From Zea mays (lineage: Eukaryota > Streptophyta > Magnoliopsida > Poales > Poaceae), in contig NC_050097.1 in NCBI RefSeq assembly GCF_902167145.1, forward strand, positions 225,575,034 through 225,639,033: DNA of 64,000 nucleotides. Reading direction: 5' to 3'. Each line of letters opens with the position of its first letter. The first letter of the stretch is position 1. Below the pieces are notes generated by a model. That model had not been told where the DNA came from. It made no database searches and worked only from the letters and a program-made list of their open reading frames with translations. Below, piece by piece: positions 21,331 to 31,757 of the stretch. The translations under genes and the position numbers were made by a program.

Positions 21331-23660
21331 GGTTAGTCACAATAACTTTTGGAACCCAAATACAAGTCTTGTCTCCCTTGCATTTGGATCCCAATTTTCT
21401 AGCTACTACTTTTTCATTCTTACATGAAAGTACAAACGAAGTGTTGCAAGTATGAAAAATAGTAGTAGGTTTATTACACATTTTCCTAGGCACATGATGC
21501 ACAACATGATTTTTCCTAGGCCTACTTCTACCATCCACAAAAGTAGAGCTAGAGGCAAACATAGCATGTGAATTATTGTAAGCAGTATGAACATAACTCT
21601 TATTATGACTAGCAATTTTCCTATCATAAATAAAGGCATGATTCCCTTGAGGGCTACTAGCCATAGGGGACTTCCCTTTCTCCTTGTTGAGAACGGGAGC
21701 CTTTTGGCTTGTTAAGTTCTTGGTTTCCTTTCGAAAACCAAGTCCATCCTTAATTGAGGGGTGCCTACCAATAGTGTAGGCATCCCTAGCAAATTTTAAT
21801 TTATCAAAATTACTTTTGCAAGTCTTAAGTTGAGCATTAAGACTTGCCACCTCATCATTCAATTTAGTAATAGCAATAAGATGTTCATCACAGGCATTAA
21901 CATCAAAATCCTTACATCTATTACAAATGACAATATGCTCTACACATGAACTTATTTTACTAGCTTTCTCTAGTTTAGCATTCAAATCATTATTTAAATT
22001 CTTTAAACTAGAAACAAATTCATGGCAAGCAGACAACTCAGAGGATAGCATTTCATTTCTTTTAATTTCTAGAGCAAGAGATTTTTGAGCACTAACCAAT
22101 TTATCATGTTCTTCATATAAAATGTCCTCTTGCTTCTCTAAAAGTCTATCCTTTTCATTTAGAGCATCAATCAATTCATTAATTTTCTCTACTTTTGCTC
22201 TATCTAAACCTTTAAATAAACTAGAGTAATCTACTTCATCATCGGAGGATTCCTCATCACTAGAAGTAGAGTACTTAGGAGAATCTCGAATACATACCTT
22301 CTTCTCCTTGGCCATGAGGCGAGTGTGGCGTTCGTTGGGGAAGAGCGAAGACTTGTCGAAGGCCGTGGTAGCCAATCCTTCATCCTCGGAGTCGGATGAG
22401 GAGCAATCAGAGTCCCATTCCTTTCCAAGGTGTGCCTCGCCCTTTGCCTTCCTGTAGTTCTTCTTTTTCTCCTTCTTCCCACTCTTTTCTTGTCCCTGGT
22501 CACTATCATTATCGGGACAATTTGCAATAAAGTGACCAGTCTTACCGCATTTAAAGCAGGAGCGATTTCCCCTTGTTTTGTTCTTGTTGGGATACTCCTT
22601 GCGTCCTTTAAGCGCGGTCTTGAAGCGTTTGATGATAAGCGCCATCTCATCTTTATTTAGTCCAGCAGCCTCCAATTGAGCTACCCTGCTTGGTAGCGCC
22701 TCCTTGCTACTTATTGCTTTGAGAGCAACGGGCTACTGCTCGTAGATGGGTAGTGGACCGTTCAAAGTGTCATCCACGTATCGTGCCTCCTTCACCATCA
22801 TGCGCCTGCTCACAAATTTCCCAAGGACCTCCTCGGGCGTCATCTTGGTGTACCTAGGGTTTTCACGGATAAGATTGATGAGATGGGGGTCAATTACAGT
22901 AAATGACCTTAGCATGAGTCGGACGACGTCATGATCCGTCCATCTTGTGCTTCCATAGCTTCGGATCTTGTTGATGAGGGTCTTGAGCCTGTTGTAGGTC
23001 TGAGTTGGCTCTTCTCCCCTGATCATGGAGAATCTCCCCAGCTCGCCTTCCACCAGCTCCATTTTGGTGATCATGGTGGTGTTGTTTCCCTCATGAGATA
23101 TCTTGAGGGTGTCCCAGATTTGCTTAGCGTTGTCCAAGCCGCTCACCTTATTATATTCATTCCTGCAAAGTGAAGCTAGCAAGACAGTAGTAGCTTGTGC
23201 ATTTTTATGAATTTGCTCATTTATGAAAACGGAATTGTCAGTACTATCAAAATGCATTCCGTTTTCAAAGATCTCCCAGATACTAGGATGGAGAGAAAAT
23301 AAATTACTATGCATTTTATGACTCCAGAAAGAGTAGTCTTCTCCATCAAAGTGTGGAGGTTTCCCAAGTGGAATTGATAGCAAATGAGCATTTGAATTAA
23401 ATGGAATATGGGAGCAAAAATAAATAGTTTTGATTAACCGTTTTCTTCTTTGAAGAGTCGTCGTCGTCGTCGTGTGGTGAAGAAGACGAAGCATCGCTGT
23501 CGTAGTAGATGATCTTCTTGATGTGCCTCTTCTTCTTCTTCTTCCCTTCTCTCTTCTTTTGACTCGAGCCTGAGTCAGTAGGCTTGTCGTCTCTTGGCTC
23601 GTTAAAGACGGACTCCTTTTCCTTGTCGTTGACCACCATCCCCTTTCCCTTAGGATCCAT
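21287..23660 (-). pseudogene. Sirevirus gag with frameshift and stop
   Basis: ATG at 23660 opens with a lysine-rich start (MDPKGKGMVVNDKEKE) and an acidic/serine-rich stretch. The frame shifts between 23494 and 23397. The next piece (to 22733) is a UBN2/gag-polypeptide domain (GKPPHFDGEDYSFWSHKM, AKQIWDTLKISHEGN and YNRLKTLINKIRSYG). After a stop at about 22733 the same frame continues from 22675, with a CCHC zinc knuckle CFKCGKTGHFIANC, then a long acidic coiled-coil region (22400-21800) and a KSWVPK end. Long coiled-coil C-termini are usual for Sirevirus gag. Two lesions make it non-functional. Confidence 0.85.
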
Positions 23661-23696
23661 CTCTTCGGGCGGTTAGTCCCTTAGATGAAGAGTACG

Positions 23697-23709
23697 GCTC
23701 TGATACCAA
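23697..23709 (-). other. Primer-binding site of the Sirevirus
   Basis: Minus-strand TTGGTATCAGAGC next to the LTR end, complementary to the 3' end of initiator Met tRNA. Exact match to the Copia consensus. Confidence 0.85.
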
Positions 23710-23710
23710 T

Positions 23711-24818
23711 TGAGAGCACCTAGAGGGTGGGGGGGTGAATAGGTGATCCTGTAAAATTCAACACTAAATTCCAACAAGCTTGATTAAAGAGATATTAGCG
23801 CAAGTTAATCAAGTCTATGAGGCGAGCTCTTGCGAACACAAATAATCACAGAGAGGAGCAACACAAGAAACACACGATTTTTATCCTGTGGTTCGGCCAA
23901 GTAACACTTGCCTACTTCCACGTTGTGGCGTCCCAATGGACGAGGGTTGCACTCAACCCCTTTCAAGTGATCCAATGATCAACTTGAATACCATGACTTT
24001 CTTACTTATAGTCTTTCTCCTGTTTGCGAGGAATCTCCACAAGTTGGAGCCTCTCGCCCTTACAATAAGGATCACAAAGAAGGCACAAGAGTAAGGCTAG
24101 GAGAGCAACACACAAAACACACAAATCCGTAGCACACACACGCACACAAGCCAAGACTTGAGCTCGAAACGTAGCATAGAGAGTTCACAACTTGAGCGGA
24201 GCTCAAATCACTAACACAATCGATCAAATACGTGGAGGTGGAGTGTGAGAGTCTTAGAATGCTTAGTGAATGCTTGGGTAGCTCCTCCATGTGCCTAGGG
24301 GTCCCTTTTATAGCCCCATTGCAGCTAGGAGCCGTTGAAGACCAACAAGGAAGGCTATCCTTGCCTTCTGTCGAGTGGCGTACCGGACAGTCCGGTGCGC
24401 CATCGGATAACCACTATAGCTTGTCCGGTGCACGATTTCCTTCCAAATCGGGCAGAGCCGACCATTGCTCCTCTGGACTGATTGGCTCACCGGACACTGT
24501 CCGGTGCACACCGGTCAGTCTGATGCACCAGCTGACCGTTGGAGCAGTCCACGTGTCGCGCGAAGATTGTGCGGCCGACTGTTGCGCTGGCGACCGTTGG
24601 CTCGCCGGACAGTCCGGTGATTTTTAGCCATACGCCACCGTCGAATCCCGAGAGCAACGAGTTCACTGAGGACCAGCCTGGCGCACCGGACACTGTCCAG
24701 TGCACCACCGGACAGTCCGGTGTGCCAGGTCAAACTGGAGTTTGGCTTCTCACAGCCAAGTCTTTTGCAATCCGATTCCTCTCTTTTCGGTACTGTTTCT
24801 AGCACTTAGACAAACAAT
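23711..24818 (-). mobile_element. 5' LTR of the Sirevirus, distal part (rest at 47283-47438)
   Basis: Homologous to 16144-17293 up to ACAAACAAT, where CACTA-1 begins. The LTR resumes at 47283 with GTTAGTTCACAAAAACAATG after the AAT repeat. Blocks of CCGGACAGTCCGG-type palindromes at 24380-24725 differ in number from the other LTR. Confidence 0.9.
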
Positions 24819-25501
24819 CACTACAACACGTGTGACCTTCTATGACGAATATGCGATGACACTAGTGGGAATCGTCATTAGATCGCTCTGTTTACGACGA
24901 TGTCAATGAGACGTTTAAGTTTAATGACAAAAAATTAACCATCGTCATTAAAACTGCCATAACTCATTGTAACATACTTTTGTTGATGATGATCCATGAC
25001 AATATGGGTTCGTCATGAGAATAAATCGTCATATTTTGCTCTATATCAGACTTGTGACAATTGTATGACAAGCTCATTAATCGATATATGTGATAGAATA
25101 TTTTAAATGAAATATTATATAATCGATGTAATGAGAGGTCCACCATCAAGGCTAAATGGGTTCTGTATGAGGTGCTTATTGATGTTACACATTAAATTAC
25201 TTTTTAATTTTCATCTTTTTATATTAAAGTGCCTCTAGTATATAGCTAATCTATATGATTTTGTCTCATATCACCTTGTTTTTACCCCATAATATATTAA
25301 CTTACCCAAGATGACAAATCTATAGCACCTACCCATATGGTCAAGCCACTGTTTTATAGACGTGGAGAGGTAAGGCCAACTTTTTTACGCATCTTTTAAT
25401 TCTTGAGCCATCTAGCGTCTTTGACTAAGAGCCCACTTCAATTGAAGAGTATTCAATTGAGTCCTATTATTTTTTCCGACAATAGTTGCATATATTTATT
25501 G
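24819..25501 (+). repeat. CACTA-1 left terminal and subterminal region
   Basis: TIR at 24819-24847, then scattered ATGACG/CGTCAT/ATGACA words to about 25080. 25080-25500 is AT-rich with no coding capacity. The last bases CATAA (25502-25506) are the TSD of the nested retroelement. Confidence 0.8.
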
Positions 25502-25506
25502 CATAA

Positions 25507-27450
25507 TGAAAGCTCTCTTGTGAGTTTTGGTGTTTGGATGACAACTCAATTAAAGGACTAACAAGTGTACTAAGTGTTGAACAGGTGCTTAAGGTAAAGG
25601 CTACAGGGTTCAACACAAGTGAACAAATGTGATAGTCCAAGAACTGGATTATGGATACATGATGGACATCACAAGTAAGATGGACATTGCATAAAGTGAG
25701 ACTCGGGTGCGTAGCTCGGAGACAACTGATCAAGCCAAGGACGGAGGCAAGAAGAGCTTCGAGGTACCAAGTGCACGGGAGAAGGTCAAGGAGGCTGAGG
25801 AACCCAAAGCCAAGGGTGAAGAAGAAGGCTTGCAAAGTCAAGGGTGATCGAGTTGAGAACAGCTACGGCACATCAAGGATCACTACATAAGGACATGACT
25901 TACAGCCAATGAGGTAACAGCTACAGTTATGTGGTGTAAGTCATAAGGCTCAAGATCAAGCTCTAAGGAGGAGATCAAGGTCACTAGAAGGAGAACAAGT
26001 GTCAAAACCAGAACTGGAAGCAGCCCAAAAGAGCTAAGTTCACCTTGATCTTTAGTTTGGGTTGTTCCTATGTTTGGAGATGTTCTATGTGACCTTTACA
26101 GGATGTTGGAGCCAAGTAATGTCAATCTAGATCAAGTCAAGCCGACTTGATGATTTATGAGTCCAACATCAAAGCTCAAGCATGTGAAATGCTATAGATG
26201 TAATGATTAAGAGAAGGTATGTTTCTATACTTAGTACATTGGTTTTGTGGACTAATATACTTGTCTAAGTGTTAGAAGCAGAAAGAAGAAGAAAAGGAGA
26301 GAGGTGCAAAGGGCTTGGCTATGTACAGCCAAGACAGCTCAGTCTGGCACACCGGACTGTCCGGTGGTGCACCGGACAGTGTCCGGTGGTGCACCGCACA
26401 GTGTCCGGTGCGCCAGGCTGAACTCTGGCGAACTGGCCGCTCTCGGGAATTCACCGGCGACGTACGGCTATAATTCACCGGACTGTCCGGTGTGCACCGG
26501 ACTGACCGGTGAGCCAACGGTCGGCCGGGCCAACAGTCGGCCGCGCGATCTGCGCGGGACACGTGGCCGAGCCAACGGCTAGAAGGAGGCACCGGACTGT
26601 CCGGTGTGCACCGGACATGTCCGGTGAGCCAACGGCTCTCAGGCTATCAACGGTCGACTGCGCCATTTATGGAAGGAGATCAGGCACCGGACTGTCCGGT
26701 GCGCCACCCGACAGAAAGAAAGTATTGCCTTCCAAATGGGACTCCAACGGCTCCTAGACCCCTTGTGCCTATAAAAGGGACCCCTAGGCGCCTCAAGCAA
26801 AGTACAAGTGCAGCCAACAAGTATAGACTTCACTCGAATCAATTCTCGCTCTCCCTCTTGTGTGTAACTCTATAGTTTGTGTAGAAGGCACAGCTATAAG
26901 CCTTTAGAGAGAGGTGAAGTGCTGCTAAGAGCTAGAGCAAGGTCTTGAGCGTATCGTTACTCTACCGAGGTGCTGCCAAGAAGTTTGTAAGCAGCCACGG
27001 TGTTGTTGTAACCCAACTCAATAGTGAAAGGCTCTATCTGTCATACTGACGGATCTGAGCAAACGGAGGAAGGAGTTGAAATAGACTCCAAGCCCAGGTG
27101 TGGCTAACTCCAACGAGGACTAGGCAAGCATTTCAGGCTTGGCCGAACCTCGGGATAAATCCTTGCGTCTGTGTGCTCTGTTCTGTATTGTACTCTGACT
27201 CTCTATCTTACTCGCTTTTATATCTGCACTTCACTACTTACTTGTGGTACTAGCTTTCCTTGAAGTGTAGGATATTCTTAAGACAGGAACTTCAATTCCA
27301 CTGCAACCTACTCGAAGGGTTCTTCACTCCACTGCGATCCTGTCTTCGAGTAGAGTAAGATTTAAGTTTTAAAGTAATAAGTTTTATTCGCCTATTCACC
27401 CCCCTCTAGGCGACATCCAGATCCTGTTCCTGGTCCAAAGGGAACTTTCA
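25507..27450 (+). mobile_element. 5' LTR of the gag-only element (1944 bp)
   Basis: Contains at 26350-26710 a GC-rich block with repeated CACCGGACTGTCCGGTG palindromes, then TATAAAAGGG at 26770-26779, a strong TATA-box candidate for the element's own transcript. It ends at 27450, one base before the PBS. It lacks 22 bp that the 3' LTR has at 32941-32962. Confidence 0.92.
26770..26779 (+). promoter_or_regulatory. TATA box of the gag-only element LTR
   Basis: TATAAAAGGG, directly downstream of the palindrome block; the sister copy is at 33042-33051 in the 3' LTR. The position about 680 bp before the LTR end gives a long R-U5 region. Function is inferred from motif and place. Confidence 0.6.
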
Positions 27451-27504
27451 ATTGGTATCGGAGCTAGGCCTCTCCAGTGTGGGCTTAGCCGTCCGGAGAT
27501 AACG

Positions 27505-29364
27505 ATGTCGTCACAAGAGGTAACTGTAGAACTTCTTTTAGGCGATGGCTCTAATTACAAATCTTGGTCTGTCTCTATTTATAATGCTTTCATACATGTT
27601 GATCCTAATTTGAGACAGATCTTTAGTAGAAGTATTTTTCCATCTGATATTAGTAAAAATCCCTCTAATGATGAACTAAGATGTTTATCTCTCAATCACC
27701 GTGCTTGCAACGTCTTAGTTGATTCTCTTTCTAGAGGTGCTTATTTTGCCATAATGAGTAGTGATAATGATTTATTTGTTGATGCTCATGATTTATGGAA
27801 TAGAATTAAAGTAAAATATTGTGTGGCAAATTGTACTGCTTCTACTCCCTATATTGCTTGTGAGGCTAACCTTTCAAAGGGAGAAGATCAAGAACGATGG
27901 GCACCCAACGATGAATCCACCTCGTCGACAGGTTTGGTCTCCACTAATAATAAGTGTTTTATTGCTAACAATGACGGTGGAGACAAAAGCCATGATGAGG
28001 AGGAATATGAGGATGATAGCGAGGATGAATCTTCATCACCTCAAGGTACATTTTCCTATTTGGCTTCCACTGACATTAATGACAGGGAAAATGAGACCGA
28101 TGATGTGGAAGAAGAGGAGATTCGCCGTTTCTACATCCATCTCAACAAAGAGGACAAGGCACTCTTGGTTAAGCTGTTGAGAAGGAACAAGGAACAAGGC
28201 GAGACGCTTCTCAGGCTAGAGGAGTCCCTCATCAAAACCAACAACAGCCTGGAGAAGATGACCAAAGAACATGAGGAGCTAAAGTGCTCTCATGATGATT
28301 TGGTCCAAAGGTATGAATATGTTTTAATTGAGCAAAGAAATAGTCATGATGCATTATCTAATATTGCTCAACTTAAAACGGAAAATTCTATGCTTAAGAG
28401 TCAAGTAGAAACAATGGACTTAGAAAAACGTGCTCTAGGTAAAAAGTATGATATGTTGTCATATTCTCATAATAAATTAGTTGATGACCATATCATGCTT
28501 AATGTTGCTCATGAGGTTATAATTGCAAACTTAAATTCATGTGAACCTCATTCTTGCATGTGTGCGCATTTGAATTGTATATCATCATGTGCTAACCCCT
28601 GTTGCTCAAAAGAAAGCCAATCATTGATTGAGCAACAAGTTTTAGGGTCACAAAAGAAATTCTGTGGGAATAAGAAGCAACGACAACTGAGGAGAAGACA
28701 CTTTGCTCAACTCTCTCAAGATATCCACGGGCGCGTGGTGAAGAAGCTTGAGAAAGGAAAAACTGCAGCAAGTGTCAAGCTCAATAAGAAAAATGTTCCT
28801 AAAGATGAAGAAATCAACATGAGCTTGGAAAAAGGTAAAGATTCAATTAATCATGTTGTTTGCACTGACCCTCTCTCCATGTCATTCAAGTACAAAAAGG
28901 GAAAAGGAAAAAGGAGGTGTTTCAAGTGCAAGAAGTTAGGCCACCTCATCGCGTCTTGTCCGTACAAAGACAAGAATGAAGGGACAAGGAGTTGTTTTGG
29001 ATGCAACAATAAGGACCACACGATCACTTCATGTCCGGTCATGAAGAATCAAGGATGTGCATCCTCCAAGGTGACCCTCACCAAGGAAAGTGACACACAG
29101 CAAGCGTCATGTCAGGTTGAGCGACGCTTCTGCTACAAGTGTGGTGAGCAGGGTCATCTATCCAAGGTATGTTATAAAGGTAAGATTCCTAAGCAAGTGA
29201 ATTTGTGTCAATCTTATTCGCGTAGGAGACCCAAATCATACACTTGTGCTAGATCTATAACGAGATCACCTAGAACTAGCACAAAGGCAATTTGGGTACC
29301 AAAGGCACATTTAGATGATCATTATGGACCCATCCTGAGATGGGTACCAAACTGTGCTAACTAG
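27505..29364 (+). CDS. Gag polyprotein of the gag-only Sirevirus-like element, open over 619 codons
   Basis: Starts at ATG 27505, 55 bp after the LTR. The N-terminal 110 residues resemble the Copia gag/UBN2 fold (GDGSNYKSWSVSIYNAF, then AHDLWNRIKVKY). Residues 145-215 are strongly acidic, and residues 215-330 are predicted coiled coil (KLLRRNKEQGETLLRLEESL and following). Three CCHC zinc knuckles follow: CFKCKKLGHLIASC (about 472), CFGCNNKDHTITSC (about 496) and CYKCGEQGHLSKVC (about 542). The C-terminus has IWVPKAHLDDHYG and RWVPN, like the KSWVPK end of Sirevirus gag. It forms the particle coat and binds element RNA. No internal stop is seen, which fits the recent insertion. No pol is attached, so protease and RT must come from another element. 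Confidence 0.85.
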   Translation: MSSQEVTVELLLGDGSNYKSWSVSIYNAFIHVDPNLRQIFSRSIFPSDISKNPSNDELRCLSLNHRACNVLVDSLSRGAYFAIMSSDNDLFVDAHDLWNRIKVKYCVANCTASTPYIACEANLSKGEDQERWAPNDESTSSTGLVSTNNKCFIANNDGGDKSHDEEEYEDDSEDESSSPQGTFSYLASTDINDRENETDDVEEEEIRRFYIHLNKEDKALLVKLLRRNKEQGETLLRLEESLIKTNNSLEKMTKEHEELKCSHDDLVQRYEYVLIEQRNSHDALSNIAQLKTENSMLKSQVETMDLEKRALGKKYDMLSYSHNKLVDDHIMLNVAHEVIIANLNSCEPHSCMCAHLNCISSCANPCCSKESQSLIEQQVLGSQKKFCGNKKQRQLRRRHFAQLSQDIHGRVVKKLEKGKTAASVKLNKKNVPKDEEINMSLEKGKDSINHVVCTDPLSMSFKYKKGKGKRRCFKCKKLGHLIASCPYKDKNEGTRSCFGCNNKDHTITSCPVMKNQGCASSKVTLTKESDTQQASCQVERRFCYKCGEQGHLSKVCYKGKIPKQVNLCQSYSRRRPKSYTCARSITRSPRTSTKAIWVPKAHLDDHYGPILRWVPNCAN

Positions 29365-31050
29365 ACCATGCAGGTGCCTTGAGATGGACTGGAGACCATG
29401 GGAGAGCTTAAGACGGTTATCTAAAACTCTATGCTTAACCTGTTAATTGTTTTGGTGTTTATTGACCCAAGGTTGAATTATTGTGAAACACTAATCCCAT
29501 GCTCATCTCAAGTGAAATAAGGTGTATAGGTCCTGAATCGTTATTGGTGAATCAAGTAAAGGACTTTGATGAGAATCTACAACTTGCTCTCCAAAGGATG
29601 GTACCCGTGTATTTTAAGTACATAATTGCAATTTAGTATTGCTCTTAAGTTGGCTTGGTGTGCTACCTGTCTTTGGAGTAGTTATGCTTTATGATTGCCT
29701 GTGTTAATTGAATCATAATGATGTTTGCTTAATCATGACTGGTGCTATATAGGATATATCTTTTGAATCATTCATGGGTAGCTCTTTCATTTGTTATATC
29801 CACAATGATTAACTCCCTTGGTGTATATGGATAAACCTGTAACTTTTTGTAAGTCATGCTATGTGCAATTATGACATTTTGTTTAGTCCATGTTCACATG
29901 ATTACCCTAGTTTGGTACTGTGTGAATTTCAAATCCATGACGTGCCCTTTTTGAGCTATGAGGTGCATGAGCAAAAGGAGCCCTGAATTGGTGATAACAA
30001 GTGCTCTCATAAAGGCAAAGGTATGGAAAATGGAACTGTGCAATTTTATTGAATATCCTGAAGTTCCATTGATAATGATCATAGCTGTGTTCTTGCATTT
30101 CATTGGTAGTATCGTGGCTTAGGAGACTTATGCCTTAAAATGTTGTTTCTTTTGGTGTACCTAAAGAACCTTTTTAACTATGATGTGCTTAGACATGGTC
30201 ATGTTGTTTTTCAATTAGTATATGTGATGCAATGATAGTTAAGTATGAAGCATGTCTAAGTTGCGTGTAAATGTTATACTTCCTGTGAGTATTCAATTGG
30301 CTTAGGTGCCACTGAGGCATGCATTGTTGTATTTAGTCAACCTTTCATTGGTGTTAAGTGGTTTTTCATTTGATATTCAAAGTGGCATCTTTGTGTGATG
30401 AAAGTGGTAGAGTATGCCTTGACCAAGGTATGTTGTGATCCCCTCTAGTTCTAAGGAAGCTAGAATGTGCAAAGTGCAAGTCATTCAAATACTTGATGCA
30501 CAACTTGAGGGAGAGCACACATAACTTGTGTCTTTTTAGACTAACTGTTTCTTGAGCAATCTTGTATAGTCTCTAGGTGGAAAAGAGAAGATAAGCAAGA
30601 AATGGAGCAATCAGGACTTGGGTACCTCTGTAAGTCAAGAAATTGGTATCTCAAGTCATGAGTAAGTGCATATTTTTAGATGGCTCATGCTCTATAATAT
30701 CTGGTGATAATAGATGCTTATTCTTAAATATCATGGAGCTATGAACTTTGCAATTGGTATCTTTCAATGAGTAGCCGTGTTAGTTTGCTTCAATTGACAT
30801 CTTTTGATAATCATTAGAATAGAAGTTTCTTCTTGTGCCCAATACTATAACTTGTTCTAAGTTTGGTGTCTTAGCAACAAGAAAAAGTTAGGATAAAGAA
30901 TCAGGCACAAGTATGGAGAAGCTCTCGAGAGATTAAATCTTTCAAGATGGGAAGTACACTACAACATGGTAAAGGTACAAAAGGAAGTATTAATCTTATT
31001 TGCATATATGTATCTTACCTAAATGTTGATAGGGCATATGTTCAATAAGT
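29365..31050 (+). other. Non-coding interior of the gag-only element
   Basis: AT-rich, many TTGTG/TTGGTG words, no frame with pol similarity on either strand. This occupies the place of pol in a full Sirevirus. Confidence 0.75.
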
Positions 31051-31757
31051 AAGGGGGAGTTTTGATAGTCGTTTTTCCTCCTTAACACCCTGCTGTCCCT
31101 TGACATCATCCTATGTTCTTGCTTGAGTATGGTTTTTGGTGTTTGATGTCAAAGGGGGAGAATTTGTGCATTAAAGCTTATCTCAACATGAGAGGAAAGC
31201 TTATCCTAAGGGGTGATGTGTTAGTTTGTGATGTGTTAGTTTGAGCTTTGCCAAGTGTGATATTCATATGCTCCTTGCAGTATTATATGTGTTGCATCAT
31301 AAGGACTAGTGTTTCCGCTGCGATGAATTATTTGGCTTCTATAGTGTAATAGATAGTCATGTGGTTAATGGTGCTTTAAGATTGCTTTAAATTAGTGTCT
31401 TAGTTTAAATTGGTATTAGTTTGAATTGGTATCTTAATGATGAATAGTGGTAGGTTGATATTCCTGTGATATATCAACTAAATTGAATGGTGTTTAACTC
31501 TGATTATGTGCATTTGTGTGTTATAGCATCATGGCTTGATTCTTGACACAATGTATCCTAAAATGTGCTAAGGTGTAGAAATGTTTCGATTTTCCTAAGT
31601 ATGTGCAAATTGGCGTCTGAGGTCAAGATTATGTTTTTGAAGTAAGCACATATTTAGGGGGAGCATTCTATAAACTTAGAATTCAAAACTTGTGCTTTAA
31701 TCTCATTCTTATGTAAGCTTTAATTGTGTTGCCATCAATCACCAAAAAGGGGGAGAT
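31051..31757 (+). other. Multiple polypurine tracts of the gag-only element
   Basis: AAGGGGGAG-like runs at 31051-31059, 31151-31160, 31656-31663 and 31744-31755, the last adjoining the 3' LTR. Several such tracts before the 3' LTR are a feature of Sireviruses. Confidence 0.75.

Noticed and set aside
25467..25841. 124-codon minus-strand frame in the gag-only LTR, repeated at 31739-32092
   Set aside because: It is present in both LTRs because the LTRs are copies; no gene motif and antisense to the element.
27821..28180. 119-codon plus-strand frame inside gag
   Set aside because: Out-of-frame shadow of the open gag frame at 27505-29364.
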